A stretch of 63,782 nt of DNA from Bacteroidetes bacterium SB0662_bin_6 (GCA_009839485.1 VXPQ01000039.1:1-63782), one strand, 5' to 3'; numbered from the stretch's first letter, positions 16,123 to 25,675 are shown. Notes: generated by a model not told the origin, from the letters alone. Translations and numbers: made by a program.

Positions 16123-17922
16123 ATGTATAGCGTACGCCTGCGGTATCCCGTAACCGTGTCATCACGGCTTCTCCCTTGTGCGGCTCCAGTGCTCCGCTCC
16201 CCCGGAATCTTCACGAAAGCGATAAGGGGGAATGTTTTTTCCGAGCTTTCTGTTCGTTTCGCAGGGTATGCTCTTACCAGCCTTGTGCTTCTGTTCGTCG
16301 TTTCTCCCACAGAGGCTTCTTCGGCTCGATTCTTCCAGCAGCAGGCCGGGGATGGAAAAGCCGCGTCCGCTAATGTGGAAGTGGAAGACGCCCATGATGG
16401 AGTTTCCCGAACGGTGCGCATTACAGGACGGGTGCCTTGTGTGGATGGAGAAGCCGCCGGGTATCCCTGCAAGGACATGGATTTGCTGGCCGTAGTCCCG
16501 CGAGAGGATATGACGGGATTTCCATGCCCTGATCCGGCGGACTGCTTCAGTGACATTTGGGGCTGGACTGATCCGGTGACGAGGATAGAGTATGCACTGC
16601 TCGCCCGGGTCGACGGCGTCGCATTCTTCGACTTGAGCGATCCCGAAAATCCCTCGTTCGTCGGAATGTTGCCGATGACGCCCGGTAGCCAGGCCAGTTG
16701 GTGGCGCGACGTAAAGGTTGTGAACGATCATGCCGTTATTGTGGCCGATTTTGTCGGCCCGCATGGTATGCAGGTGTTCGATCTTTCGCAACTTCGGGAT
16801 GTAACGGATGCTCCGGCGACCTTCGAGCCTACCGCCCTGTACGACGCCTTCGGTCCGGCGCATAATGTGGTGGTCCACGATGAGACGGATCATGTATATA
16901 TCGTGGGTATACAGGGCGCTCAGCAGACACCGTCCGGATTTCCATGTGGTGCGGGCCCGCATATCGTGGACATGAGCGATCCGGCGCAGCCCACGTTCGC
17001 AGGGTGCTACCATTCCTCCGTGAGAGGTATTACAGCCGGTAGTTACACGCACGATGCGCAATGCGTTCGATACAGCGGACCGGATACGAGACATCAAGGG
17101 AAAGACATTTGCTTCAGTTCCGATGAGACGGGCGGTGCCATTACGGATGTGACGAATCCGGCTTCGCCTGAAGAACTCGGTGTGTTCGGATACCCGAATT
17201 TCGCCTACACGCACCAGGGATGGCTGACGGAAGACCACCGCTATCTTTTCGTAAACGACGAACTGGATGAGGATGATGGCGCCAGGACTCGAACCATGAT
17301 CTTCGATGTGCAGGAGTTGGATGATCCCGTTTTTGTGGGTGTCTGGCATGGGCCGACCACTGCCATAGATCATAACCTGTATATCCGCGGGGATAAATTG
17401 TACGAAGCAAACTATACGGCCGGATTGCGCGTCATGGATATTTCCTACGACGGCGAGTTGTCGCTCGACGCGATCCGCGAAGTGGCGTATTTCGATGTGC
17501 TTCCTCAATCGAACAGGCCAAACTTTGCAGGCTCCTGGAGCAGTTATCCCTATTTTGAAAGCGGAATCATTGCGGTTTCCAGCATGAATGACGGGTTATT
17601 TATTCTTGCGCCGCCGTCCTTATCGGTAGGCGTAAGCGCAGAGAGTGAGGAATTACCCGCGGAAGTGGCGCTTCTCGGCAATTATCCCAATCCGTTCAAT
17701 CCAGAGACGATGATACGCTATGCATTGCCGCAGAGCAGTAAGGTGCGTCTTGCAGTGTACGATTTGCTCGGGCAGGAAGTGGCGGTGCTTGTCGACGGTT
17801 CCCGGCCCGCGGGCCATCACACGGTACGGTTCGACGGGGGTGATTTGCCGAGTGGTTCGTACGTGTACCGCTTACAGGTCGGGGAGGAGATCGTGGCCCG
17901 CACGATGGCGCTGGTCAAATAG
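16123..17922 (+). CDS. choice-of-anchor B / LVIVD-repeat protein with T9SS sorting domain (copy 1)
   Basis: A 599-residue secreted protein. An unusually long basic N-terminus (about 47 residues) precedes the hydrophobic signal (ALTSLVLLFVVSPTEASS). The body holds LVIVD-like propeller repeats, e.g. VAFFDLSDPENPSFVGMLP, HIVDMSDPAQPTFAGCY and LRVMDISYDG, typical of choice-of-anchor B proteins. The C-terminus is a type-A sorting domain (NYPNPFNPETMIRYALP ... SGSYVYRLQVG). ATG 16123 has a GGAGG site 7 bp upstream. No catalytic centre is evident; it is probably a surface or matrix protein. A close paralogue follows after 73 bp. Confidence 0.88.
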   Translation: MYSVRLRYPVTVSSRLLPCAAPVLRSPGIFTKAIRGNVFSELSVRFAGYALTSLVLLFVVSPTEASSARFFQQQAGDGKAASANVEVEDAHDGVSRTVRITGRVPCVDGEAAGYPCKDMDLLAVVPREDMTGFPCPDPADCFSDIWGWTDPVTRIEYALLARVDGVAFFDLSDPENPSFVGMLPMTPGSQASWWRDVKVVNDHAVIVADFVGPHGMQVFDLSQLRDVTDAPATFEPTALYDAFGPAHNVVVHDETDHVYIVGIQGAQQTPSGFPCGAGPHIVDMSDPAQPTFAGCYHSSVRGITAGSYTHDAQCVRYSGPDTRHQGKDICFSSDETGGAITDVTNPASPEELGVFGYPNFAYTHQGWLTEDHRYLFVNDELDEDDGARTRTMIFDVQELDDPVFVGVWHGPTTAIDHNLYIRGDKLYEANYTAGLRVMDISYDGELSLDAIREVAYFDVLPQSNRPNFAGSWSSYPYFESGIIAVSSMNDGLFILAPPSLSVGVSAESEELPAEVALLGNYPNPFNPETMIRYALPQSSKVRLAVYDLLGQEVAVLVDGSRPAGHHTVRFDGGDLPSGSYVYRLQVGEEIVARTMALVK

Positions 17923-17995
17923 GTGGTTGGCCGTTCTTTTCCGGGGTATTCACCAGAGTTTTTTCCCGCGCGCTGACAAAAAACGGGGAGGCAAA

Positions 17996-19780
17996 ATGCA
18001 TAACGCACGCATGCGGTATACCGTAAACGTTTCCCGGCCTCTATCTTACACGATTAAAGGGCTCCACTCCCCCGGAATCTTCGCGAAAGCGGTAGGGGGG
18101 AATATTTTTTCCGGTTGTTCCGTCCGTTTTGCACGGTACGCTTTTGCCGGTCTTCTATTTCTGTTCGTCGTTTCTAATGCAGAGGCTTCTTCGGGTCGAT
18201 TTTTGCAGCAGCAGGCCGGGGATGGCAAGGCCGCGTCGGTGAGCGTGGATGACGCGCACGACGGAGTTTCCCGAACGGTGCGCATTACAGGGCGGGTGCC
18301 TTGTGTGGACGGAGAAGCCGCCGGGTATCCCTGCAAGGACCTGGATTTGCTGGCCTTCGTACCCCGGGAGGAGATGGAGGGATTTCCATGCCCTCGTTCA
18401 GGATACTGCTTCAATGATATCTGGGGCTGGACCGATCCCGTTACGGATGTCGAATACGCGCTGCTTGGCCGGGTCGACGGCGTTGCGTTCTTCGACCTGA
18501 GCGATCCGGAGAATCCCTTGTTCGTCGGTATGTTGCCGAAGACACCCGATGCCTGGTCCAGTTCCTGGCGCGACGTAAAGGTGGTGAACGATCATGCCGT
18601 GATTGTAGCCGACGCCGCTGGCGCACACGGGATGCAGGCGTTCGATCTTTCGCAACTCCGGGATGTGACGAATCCTCCGGCAACCTTCGGGCCTACCGCC
18701 CTGTACGACGCCATCCGTTCGGCGCATAATGTAGTGGTCAACGATATATCGGATCATGTATATATCGTGGGCATACAGGGTGATCATGAGGCGCCGGGTG
18801 GCTTTGCCTGCGGCGCGGGGCCGCATATCGTGGACATGAACGATCCGGCGCAGCCCGCGTTCGCAGGGTGCTACACCCCGTCGCGGGGACGGGGGTATAC
18901 GCACGATGCGCAATGCGTTCGATACAGAGGGCCGGATACAAGATACGCCGGGAAAGATATTTGCATCAGTTTTGACGAGGCGGGCGGAGCCATTACGGAT
19001 GTGACGGACCCGGCTTCGCCCGAAGAACTGGGTCTGTTCGAATATCCGCGCATTGGCTACACGCATCAGGGGTGGCTGACGGAAGATCACCGCTATCTCT
19101 TCGTGAACGACGAACTGGACGAAGGCCATGGCTATGCTGATTCGACCCGAACCCTGATCTTCGATGTGCAGAAGCTGGACGACCCTGCTCCTGTGGGCGC
19201 TTGGCATGGGCCGACCCCTGCCATAGATCATAACCTGTACATCCATGAAGGCAAGTTGTACGAAGCGAACTATCAGGCCGGATTGCGCGTCATGGATATT
19301 TCCTACGACGGTGCGTTGTCGCCCGACGACATCCGCGAAGTGGCTTATTTCGATGTCTATCCTCAATCGGATCTACCAGGCTTTATAGGCTCCTGGAGCA
19401 GTTATCCCTTTTTCAAGAGCGGAATCATTGTGGTTTCCAGTATGGATGACGGGTTATTCGTTCTTGCGCCGCCGTCCTTATCGGTAGGCGTAAGCGCAGA
19501 GAGCGAGGAATTGCCCGCTGAAGTGAAGCTTACAGGTAACTACCCCAATCCGTTCAATCCGGAGACGACGATACGGTATGCCTTGCCGCAGGCCGGTAAA
19601 GTCCGTCTTGTGGTGTACGATCTGCTCGGGCAGGAAGTGGCGGTACTCGTCGACGGTTCCCGGCCTGCGGGCCATCACACAGTGCGGTTCGACGGGGGTG
19701 ATTTGCCGAGTGGTTCGTACGTGTACCGCTTACAGGTCGGGGAGGAGATCGTGGCCCGCACGATGACGCTGGTCAAATAA
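17996..19780 (+). CDS. choice-of-anchor B / LVIVD-repeat protein with T9SS sorting domain (copy 2)
   Basis: A 594-residue paralogue of the preceding gene. Architecture and most residues are shared, including the long N-terminal region (SPGIFAKAVGGNIFSGCSVR), the LVIVD blades and the sorting domain. The last roughly 70 bp of coding sequence are almost identical to copy 1, pointing to recent duplication or gene conversion. ATG 17996 has a GGGGAGG site. The frame is open further upstream into copy 1, but that extension is a shadow. The longest differences lie in the central loops, so the copies may present different binding surfaces. Confidence 0.88.
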   Translation: MHNARMRYTVNVSRPLSYTIKGLHSPGIFAKAVGGNIFSGCSVRFARYAFAGLLFLFVVSNAEASSGRFLQQQAGDGKAASVSVDDAHDGVSRTVRITGRVPCVDGEAAGYPCKDLDLLAFVPREEMEGFPCPRSGYCFNDIWGWTDPVTDVEYALLGRVDGVAFFDLSDPENPLFVGMLPKTPDAWSSSWRDVKVVNDHAVIVADAAGAHGMQAFDLSQLRDVTNPPATFGPTALYDAIRSAHNVVVNDISDHVYIVGIQGDHEAPGGFACGAGPHIVDMNDPAQPAFAGCYTPSRGRGYTHDAQCVRYRGPDTRYAGKDICISFDEAGGAITDVTDPASPEELGLFEYPRIGYTHQGWLTEDHRYLFVNDELDEGHGYADSTRTLIFDVQKLDDPAPVGAWHGPTPAIDHNLYIHEGKLYEANYQAGLRVMDISYDGALSPDDIREVAYFDVYPQSDLPGFIGSWSSYPFFKSGIIVVSSMDDGLFVLAPPSLSVGVSAESEELPAEVKLTGNYPNPFNPETTIRYALPQAGKVRLVVYDLLGQEVAVLVDGSRPAGHHTVRFDGGDLPSGSYVYRLQVGEEIVARTMTLVK

Positions 19781-19799
19781 GGCAGGTTGGTCGTATCTT

Positions 19800-19829
19800 C
19801 CTCAGAGTATTCACTGAGGCTGTATTTTT
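19800..19829 (+). terminator. candidate terminator after the paralogue pair
   Basis: CCTCAG-AGTATTCA-CTGAGG forms a 6-bp stem with 8-base loop, followed by CTGTATTTTT. It lies between the stop of copy 2 and the sulfatase start. The corresponding place after copy 1 (near 17940-17966) has a related sequence with TTTTTT but a broken stem, so this region is part of the duplicated unit. Confidence 0.5.
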
Positions 19830-19835
19830 CCCATC

Positions 19836-21314
19836 ATGCGTGCTATTCGTTTTCTCTTTTCCGGCTTTGCACTGTGTGCGCTGGCGGTCGTGTGGGCGGC
19901 CTGCGGCGGTTCCGAACAAGCGGCTCCGCTGCCCAACATTGTAGTCATCCTTGCAGACGATATGGGATACGGCGATCCGGGCGCCTCGAATCCGGATTCG
20001 AAGGTTCCGACGCCGCACATCGACCGGCTGGCGGCGGAGGGTATGCGTTTCACGGACGCCCATTCGCCGTCCGCCGTATGTACGCCCACGCGCTACGGAT
20101 TGCTTACCGGACGATACGCTTGGCGGACCCATCTGAAAAGAGGCGTGCTGGTGGGGTATTCTCCGAACCTGATCGACACGACCCGCCTGACGCTTCCCGG
20201 GATGCTGCGACAAGCCGGTTATGCAACGGCAGGCATCGGCAAATGGCACCTGGGGCTGGGAGACGCCGAACGGACCGACTATGCCCAGCCACTTCGTCCG
20301 GGGCCGGTTTCCCTGGGATTCGATTATTACTTCGGCATTCCGTCGTCGCTTGACTTCGAACCGTATGTCTGGTTCGAGAACGACCGGGTCGAGCAATTGC
20401 CCACGGATTCCATAGAGGCTTCCCGGCCCTGTTGCAAGGAAGATTTTTACCGGGGAGGCGGCATTGCGCCGGATTTCCGGCATGTGGATGTGCTGCCCCG
20501 TACCGTCGAGAAGTCCGTGGAATATGTGATGCAGGCGGGCGACAAGCCGTTTTTTCTGTACGTTCCCTTCTCCGCACCGCATACGCCCTGGCTGCCGACC
20601 GAGCCGTTCCTGGGGAGCAGCGGCGCCGGAACCTACGGCGATTTCGCGGTGCAAGTGGATGCCGGCGTGGGGGATATCCTCAACGCACTCGACGAGGCGG
20701 GCGTCGCGGAAAATACGCTGGTCGTGTTCACCAGCGACAATGGCGCCCACTGGCTTCCGTACGAAATCGAAATGTTCGACCACCGGGCGAATCTTGACTG
20801 GCGCGGGATGAAGGCGGACATTTACGAAGGCGGGCACCGCGTGCCCTTTGTCGCCCGCTGGCCGGGCAGGATCGAAGCAGGCTCGGTGAGCCATGAACTG
20901 ATCTCGCTCGTCGATCTGATGGCGACGTTCGCCTCCGTTACCGGGCAGATGCTTCCCGACGATGCAGGTGAAGACAGCTACAATCTGACGCCCGTGCTGC
21001 TGGGTGAATCTCTGGAAGGACCCATCCGCGAGGCCACCGTGCATCACTCGGTTAACGGCACATTCGCTATCCGGCAGGGCTCCTGGAAGCTGATCGAAGG
21101 ACTTGGGTCGGGCGGTTTCACACAGCCGGTATCCGTCGAGCCGGGCCCGGGAGATCCGCCGGGGCAGTTATACCACCTTGGAGATGATCCGGGCGAGACG
21201 AACAATCTGTATGCGGAGCATCCGGAAGTCGTCGAAAGGCTATCCGCCTTGCTCGCCCGGTACCGGGAACAGGGATACAGCCGCCCTATGACCGGAGCTC
21301 CCGCTCAACATTGA
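19836..21314 (+). CDS. arylsulfatase-type sulfatase lipoprotein (Cys type, CTPTR)
   Basis: A 492-residue type I sulfatase with a lipobox Cys at residue 23. ILADDMGYGDPG gives the metal aspartates. AVCTPTRYGLLTGRY holds Cys82, which must be converted to formylglycine for activity. GIGKWHLG supplies the active-site Lys/His and FTSDNGAHW the second metal site. It would remove sulfate esters from a glycan or small molecule at the cell envelope. The maturation enzyme is not in the window. The next gene, a serine hydrolase, lies close on the same strand. The substrate class cannot be assigned from sequence alone. Confidence 0.92.
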   Translation: MRAIRFLFSGFALCALAVVWAACGGSEQAAPLPNIVVILADDMGYGDPGASNPDSKVPTPHIDRLAAEGMRFTDAHSPSAVCTPTRYGLLTGRYAWRTHLKRGVLVGYSPNLIDTTRLTLPGMLRQAGYATAGIGKWHLGLGDAERTDYAQPLRPGPVSLGFDYYFGIPSSLDFEPYVWFENDRVEQLPTDSIEASRPCCKEDFYRGGGIAPDFRHVDVLPRTVEKSVEYVMQAGDKPFFLYVPFSAPHTPWLPTEPFLGSSGAGTYGDFAVQVDAGVGDILNALDEAGVAENTLVVFTSDNGAHWLPYEIEMFDHRANLDWRGMKADIYEGGHRVPFVARWPGRIEAGSVSHELISLVDLMATFASVTGQMLPDDAGEDSYNLTPVLLGESLEGPIREATVHHSVNGTFAIRQGSWKLIEGLGSGGFTQPVSVEPGPGDPPGQLYHLGDDPGETNNLYAEHPEVVERLSALLARYREQGYSRPMTGAPAQH

Positions 21315-21402
21315 TATAATGAAACCGTACGACGCCGTGGATATCCGGAACGCAACCCCGGATCATTACAGAAGCAACGGCAAGATCACCTGGATCGAAT
21401 CC

Positions 21403-22695
21403 ATGGGATCGCTGCTCTGCTTCCGCGCTGTACTTGTGTTGCTTGCAGCGTTGCTCTTCTGTGCGCCCGCGGCGACGCAGGCTTTCTCCCAGTCTTTTGC
21501 ACCGGCCACCCCGGAGGATGCGGGCGTTTCTTCGGAACGGCTTGCACGCATCGATGCGGCACTCGAACAGTACGTCGAGCAAGAACGGCTACCGGGCGCC
21601 GCACTGGTAATAGGCCGGCGCGGGCATGTCGTCTATGCCAGGGCATTCGGCTACCGGGACCGTGAGGCGGAAGAACCGCTCGATGTCACCGATCTTTTTC
21701 GTATCGCTTCGCAGACCAAGGCGGTCATTTCCGTGGGCGTGATGATTTTGCAGGAGCAGGGACGCTTGCTGATCGATCAGGACCTGAGCGATTTTATTCC
21801 CGAATTCGACAGCACCACGGTGGCCGTGGAGAAAGAGGAAGGGGGCTATGAGATAGTTCCTGCCAAGCGCAAAATCACTGTGCGCGATCTGCTTACCCAC
21901 ACCGCCGGTATCGGATACGGTTGGGGCCCCGCCGCCGAGCGCTGGGTAGAGGCGGGTATTCAGGGCTGGTATTTTGCGGACCGCGACGAACCGATCGCCG
22001 CAACGGTCGAGCGCATGGCGGATTTGCCCATGGACGCCCAACCGGGCGGGCAATTAGCGTACGGCTACGCCACGGACATTCTGGGCGTGGTTATCGAGCG
22101 GGCTTCCGGCATGCCGCTGGACGAATTTCTGCGGGTCGAAATATTCGAGCCGCTGGGCATGGCGGATACGCATTTCTACGTGCCTCCGGAAAAAGCGGAC
22201 CGGCTCGCTGTGGTGTACTCGCTGACGGAAGCGGACGGGATGGTTCGCGCGCCGGATCCGGGTCACATGGTCGGCCAGGGCATGTACCTCGAGGGGCCGC
22301 GAAAGAGTTTTTCCGGGGGCGCCGGTCTGGTTTCCACGCCGGGAGACTATGCCCGCTTTCTGGAGGCGCTCCGGCGGGGAGGCATACTGGGCGGGGCCCG
22401 TATTCTGTCGCCCAAGACGGTCCAATTGATGACGGTTGATCATGTACGCGATGCATGGAAGGGAGACGGAGGCAGCGGGTTTGGTCTCGGTTTCGGCGTT
22501 ATCGAGGAGCTTGGATGGAGCGGATTGCCGGGTTCTCCGGGAGCGTACTGGTGGGGAGGGGCCTATCACTCCACGTACTGGGTCGATCCGGCGGAGGAAC
22601 TGGTCGTTTCGTATATGACGCAGGTTATTCCTGCCCAGGGTCTTGACGACCACCAGCGTATCCGGGCGCTTGTCTACCAGGCGCTGGTGGATTGA
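21403..22695 (+). CDS. secreted serine hydrolase, beta-lactamase class C family
   Basis: A 430-residue protein with signal peptide (MGSLLCFRAVLVLLAALLFC). The SxxK nucleophile is SQTK in FRIASQTKAVISVG. The Tyr motif is YGYATDILG in place of YxN, and the C-terminal segment WWGGAYHSTYW stands where KTG/HxG lies. Family members include esterases, D-aminopeptidases and penicillin-binding-like hydrolases, so it is not necessarily a beta-lactamase. ATG 21403 starts the signal directly; an in-frame ATG at 21319 (5 bp after the sulfatase) would add 28 polar residues. Probably co-transcribed with the sulfatase. Confidence 0.87.
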   Translation: MGSLLCFRAVLVLLAALLFCAPAATQAFSQSFAPATPEDAGVSSERLARIDAALEQYVEQERLPGAALVIGRRGHVVYARAFGYRDREAEEPLDVTDLFRIASQTKAVISVGVMILQEQGRLLIDQDLSDFIPEFDSTTVAVEKEEGGYEIVPAKRKITVRDLLTHTAGIGYGWGPAAERWVEAGIQGWYFADRDEPIAATVERMADLPMDAQPGGQLAYGYATDILGVVIERASGMPLDEFLRVEIFEPLGMADTHFYVPPEKADRLAVVYSLTEADGMVRAPDPGHMVGQGMYLEGPRKSFSGGAGLVSTPGDYARFLEALRRGGILGGARILSPKTVQLMTVDHVRDAWKGDGGSGFGLGFGVIEELGWSGLPGSPGAYWWGGAYHSTYWVDPAEELVVSYMTQVIPAQGLDDHQRIRALVYQALVD

Positions 22696-22722
22696 CGCGC
22701 ATGGACTGAGTCGGAGCGCAAG

Positions 22723-23784
22723 TCAGAAGGAATCGGATCTCTCGTTCCAGAGCCGGGCGCGTTGCATGAAGACGGAAGGATCTTCGCGCCATTGGGCATA
22801 ACCGATCTGCATACTGTCGGTCAGCCAGTCGATTCTTTCGTCGATGCATGCACGCAACGGAGCGTCGTTGACGCTGAGCGTGAAACCGCCCAATTCGATC
22901 GCAGTGTCGAGCGCTGTAACAGCGAACGTTCCGTCGGAGATACTGCTGGCGTCGCGGTTGCCGATTTCGCCGCGGGCGATTGCATCGATATCGCCGTCGC
23001 GAAGCGCATTCAGCAGTTCGGTTTCTCCCGTCAATTCGCCGAGGTAGACGATCTGCGGCATGGAAGCAGCAGGCGGATGTAGATGGCTTCGAAGACGCAG
23101 CGCAGGCGAGACATACCCGGCTGAGATGGTGTAGTCCGCCGTTCCGTCGGCCGTCAGGATACCGTCGGGCGTTTCGATCTGTGTCCCTTCGACCAGTACG
23201 CCGTCGGAGTTTATCAGACCGGTGATTTGCAGCAGCCTGAATTCGCCGGTTGTCGCCGGTAATGCGCCGACGCGGATTTCGTTCGTCAGATCGGCGTAGG
23301 CGGCGATGCGATCGGCGTCTTCCGACCGCACCAGCAACGATTGCCGGAATGTGATGTGTCCGGCAGTGAATTCGACCACTTTGCTTCCGGTCTCATCCTT
23401 CGTTCGCGATTCGAGGATCGTGATTCCTCCGCCCGCCATATCGTAGCCTGTCGCGGAGGGTTTCAGCCAGATCCCGCCCCACTCGGCGACAGGGTAGCGG
23501 TCGAATGACAGATTGGTCTCATTCATGGTTTCCAGCGCGGTGACCAGATCTGCTTCGTAGCCGCGGTGATCGCCGAAACCGGGCGATTCCGGATTCTCGT
23601 CGGCGCTGTAACTGACGGGCGCGAAGAAAGCGTAGAAGCCGAGATTCAGTGTTCGGCCTTCGTCGACGCAGCCCGCGGCGGACATTGGATCTGCGGGCGA
23701 ACACCCTGATGCGTACATCAGAATCGCCAGCAGCCATGCGGCGCCGGCGGCGATGGAAAGACGCGGTCGTTTTGAAGCGAACAA
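22723..23784 (-). CDS. periplasmic substrate-binding lipoprotein (amino-acid ABC type, SBP_bac_3)
   Basis: A 353-residue lipoprotein (lipobox Cys at residue 28). The mature part has the bilobal SBP_bac_3 layout: LNLGFYAFFAPVSY, then GYEADLVTALETM, then a ligand segment MAGGGITILESR, a second-lobe entry IRVGALPATTGE, and a C-terminal RIDWLTDSMQIGYAQW. It would bind an amino acid or an organic acid; some homologues are dehydratases. No ABC permease or ATPase gene is adjacent, so its partner is elsewhere or it works alone. A good Bacteroidota-type promoter precedes it. Confidence 0.82.
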   Translation of the reverse strand: MFASKRPRLSIAAGAAWLLAILMYASGCSPADPMSAAGCVDEGRTLNLGFYAFFAPVSYSADENPESPGFGDHRGYEADLVTALETMNETNLSFDRYPVAEWGGIWLKPSATGYDMAGGGITILESRTKDETGSKVVEFTAGHITFRQSLLVRSEDADRIAAYADLTNEIRVGALPATTGEFRLLQITGLINSDGVLVEGTQIETPDGILTADGTADYTISAGYVSPALRLRSHLHPPAASMPQIVYLGELTGETELLNALRDGDIDAIARGEIGNRDASSISDGTFAVTALDTAIELGGFTLSVNDAPLRACIDERIDWLTDSMQIGYAQWREDPSVFMQRARLWNERSDSF

Positions 23785-23822
23785 GGCGGGTGGTCCCGGT
23801 CACGGCAAGGAAGTTTCCGCAA

Positions 23823-23854
23823 CAAAGATAGCATATGTTTTTATCTGATCGCAA
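23823..23854 (-). promoter_or_regulatory. Bacteroidota-type promoter of the substrate-binding gene
   Basis: On the minus strand TTGC (23854-23851) is followed after 20 bp by TATCTTTG (23830-23823), a full match to the TAnnTTTG -7 element. Transcription would start about 30 bp before the ATG. Confidence 0.65.
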
Positions 23855-23951
23855 GACGCGGCGCAGGGGTTGCGCACGCCGATTCGGATCGGGAAAGCGA
23901 TGCGGTCAGGGACTGCCGAGGTGCGCATTTTGGCACGGCATCACACAAGGC

Positions 23952-23981
23952 TTGATAGCAAATGAAAAATTTGTACCTTCA
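23952..23981 (+). promoter_or_regulatory. Bacteroidota-type promoter of the Gfo/Idh gene
   Basis: TTG (23952-23954), 19-bp spacer, then TACCTTCA (23974-23981), matching TAnnTTTG at six of eight positions in the correct place. This leaves a leader of about 95 bp, in which I see no riboswitch. The divergent 300-bp gap (23785-24084) is explained by the two opposed promoters. Confidence 0.5.
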
Positions 23982-24084
23982 AAAGGAATACACAGGCGCG
24001 GTGGTATTGCAGGTGCGATAGCCTCTATAGCCACGGGAAGATGTACTCATCCCGGTCAACTACTCACGAAGACGCAACACGCTG

Positions 24085-25587
24085 ATGGAAGGATCGAAAA
24101 AGGGTTTCTCACGCAGAAAATTTATCGGGGGCATGGCGGCGGCCTCGGCTCTCTCTGTAGTTCCTCGTCATGTACTGGGCGGTGCGGGCTTTGTAGCCCC
24201 CAGCGACAAAATCAACATTGCGCAGATTGGCGCCGGTACCCAGGCGCTTCGTCAGTTGAACGGTGGTACGATGCAGCGCGACGACGTCCGGATCACGAGC
24301 GTCACCGATCCCAACCGCGATACGCAGGATTATGTGGATTGGGGCCGGTTCGGCACGCGGCGCAGTATCCGCCGGTTGCTGCAGGATGATTCCTGGGGCG
24401 AGGGAGATACGGGCACGCGCGGCGGCCGCGATTATGCCAAGCTCGTTATTGACACGTACTATGCCGAGTCCGGCGATTCCGATGGGGTGCGCACGTACGA
24501 GGATTACCGGGAGATGCTTGCCGCTGAAGACGACGCGGACGCTGTGGTCGTTATTGTGCCGGATCACCTCCATGCACACATTTCCATTGCCGCCATGAAG
24601 GCGGGGAAGGCGGTCATCATGCACAAGCCGGTCGGGCTTTCGCCGCATGAAGTGCGCCGTGTTCTCGAGACGGAAAAGGAAACCGGCGCCGTGACGCACC
24701 TGTTGGCCTACAGTGCGCCGGAAAATCACGGGCGCCTGAAGGCCTGGCTGGAAATCGGCGCCATAGGGCATGTCCTTGAAGTGCATAACTGGACCAATCG
24801 GCCCGTATGGCCCCAGGCATGGCCTGATTATCCCCAGGAGCAGGTGGCGATTCCCGACGGGTTAAACTGGGACCTGTGGCAGGGGCCCATCCCGCATCAG
24901 CAGTACCATCCGCTTCTGGCGCACACGCTGTACCGGGGCTGGTACAACTACGGCGCAGGGTGCCTCGGCGACATGGGCAATTACAGTCTGTGGCAGCCGC
25001 ATCGTTTCCTTAAGTTAGGGGCGCCGGACATGGTGGAAGCATACACCAGCAAGAGCGTTATTCTGGGTGATGACTTGGTATGCCAGACGCGTCATTATTC
25101 GCCGGTCGCTTTTCCGAGCGCCAGCCAGATTCATTTTCGGCATCCCCGCACGGAAGATCGCCCCGAAGTGGATGTCTACTGGTATAGCGGCTCCATGAAA
25201 CCGCAGACTCCGGAGGAATTGTTCATGGCTGATGGACAACTTCCGGGCGAGGGCATGTTGTTCGTGGGCTCGAATGGCAAAATCCTTTGCGGCTTTCGGG
25301 GAGAGAATCCGCGATTGCTTCCGGAGCATCGGATGACGTCCATGAATATCGAGGAAGAGGATGTCCGCGAGATGAATCAGGACGACGAGTGGACCGAAGC
25401 CGTGCGTACGAAGGAGCCCTCGCGCGGATCGTTCAGCGAAGCAGCCAGCCTTGCGGAGACGACAGCGCTGGGTATCGCCGCCGTGCAGAATCCGGCCACG
25501 CGTCTGCTCTGGGATTCGGAGAACATGACGTTTACGAACGCCGATGTTTCTTCACGTCGTACGTACCGGGAAGGCTGGGAACTGTAG
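24085..25587 (+). CDS. TAT-exported Gfo/Idh/MocA family oxidoreductase
   Basis: A 500-residue protein with a twin-arginine signal (FSRRKFIGGMAAASALS). The NAD(P)-binding Rossmann entry is INIAQIGAGTQA. VVVIVPDHLHAHISIAAMKAGK and the active-site segment MHKPVGLSPHE (usual EKP replaced by HKP) follow. The C-terminal half is the large domain seen in bacterial exported members. Folding with tightly bound cofactor before export is expected. Exported members include NAD-dependent glycosidases and sugar 3-dehydrogenases. Nearby TIM-barrel and DUF1080 genes fit a keto-sugar route, but the substrate is unproven. Confidence 0.9.
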   Translation: MEGSKKGFSRRKFIGGMAAASALSVVPRHVLGGAGFVAPSDKINIAQIGAGTQALRQLNGGTMQRDDVRITSVTDPNRDTQDYVDWGRFGTRRSIRRLLQDDSWGEGDTGTRGGRDYAKLVIDTYYAESGDSDGVRTYEDYREMLAAEDDADAVVVIVPDHLHAHISIAAMKAGKAVIMHKPVGLSPHEVRRVLETEKETGAVTHLLAYSAPENHGRLKAWLEIGAIGHVLEVHNWTNRPVWPQAWPDYPQEQVAIPDGLNWDLWQGPIPHQQYHPLLAHTLYRGWYNYGAGCLGDMGNYSLWQPHRFLKLGAPDMVEAYTSKSVILGDDLVCQTRHYSPVAFPSASQIHFRHPRTEDRPEVDVYWYSGSMKPQTPEELFMADGQLPGEGMLFVGSNGKILCGFRGENPRLLPEHRMTSMNIEEEDVREMNQDDEWTEAVRTKEPSRGSFSEAASLAETTALGIAAVQNPATRLLWDSENMTFTNADVSSRRTYREGWEL

Positions 25588-25675
25588 CCGGATCATTCCA
25601 CGGAGAGCCGCACATGGTTTGCAAATCAGGTATTTGTTCTGAGATGTACACCGTGTGCGGCATGTCTTCTTGCCG

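Noticed and set aside
16162-17508. 448-codon minus-strand frame opposite the first LVIVD gene, and a 322-codon equivalent opposite the second (18398-19366)
   Set aside because: Both are mirror frames of conserved secreted proteins; they resemble one another only because the genes are duplicates.
23785-24084. Small gene or tRNA in the 300-bp gap before the Gfo/Idh gene
   Set aside because: No cloverleaf, no conserved short frame; two opposed promoters explain the gap.
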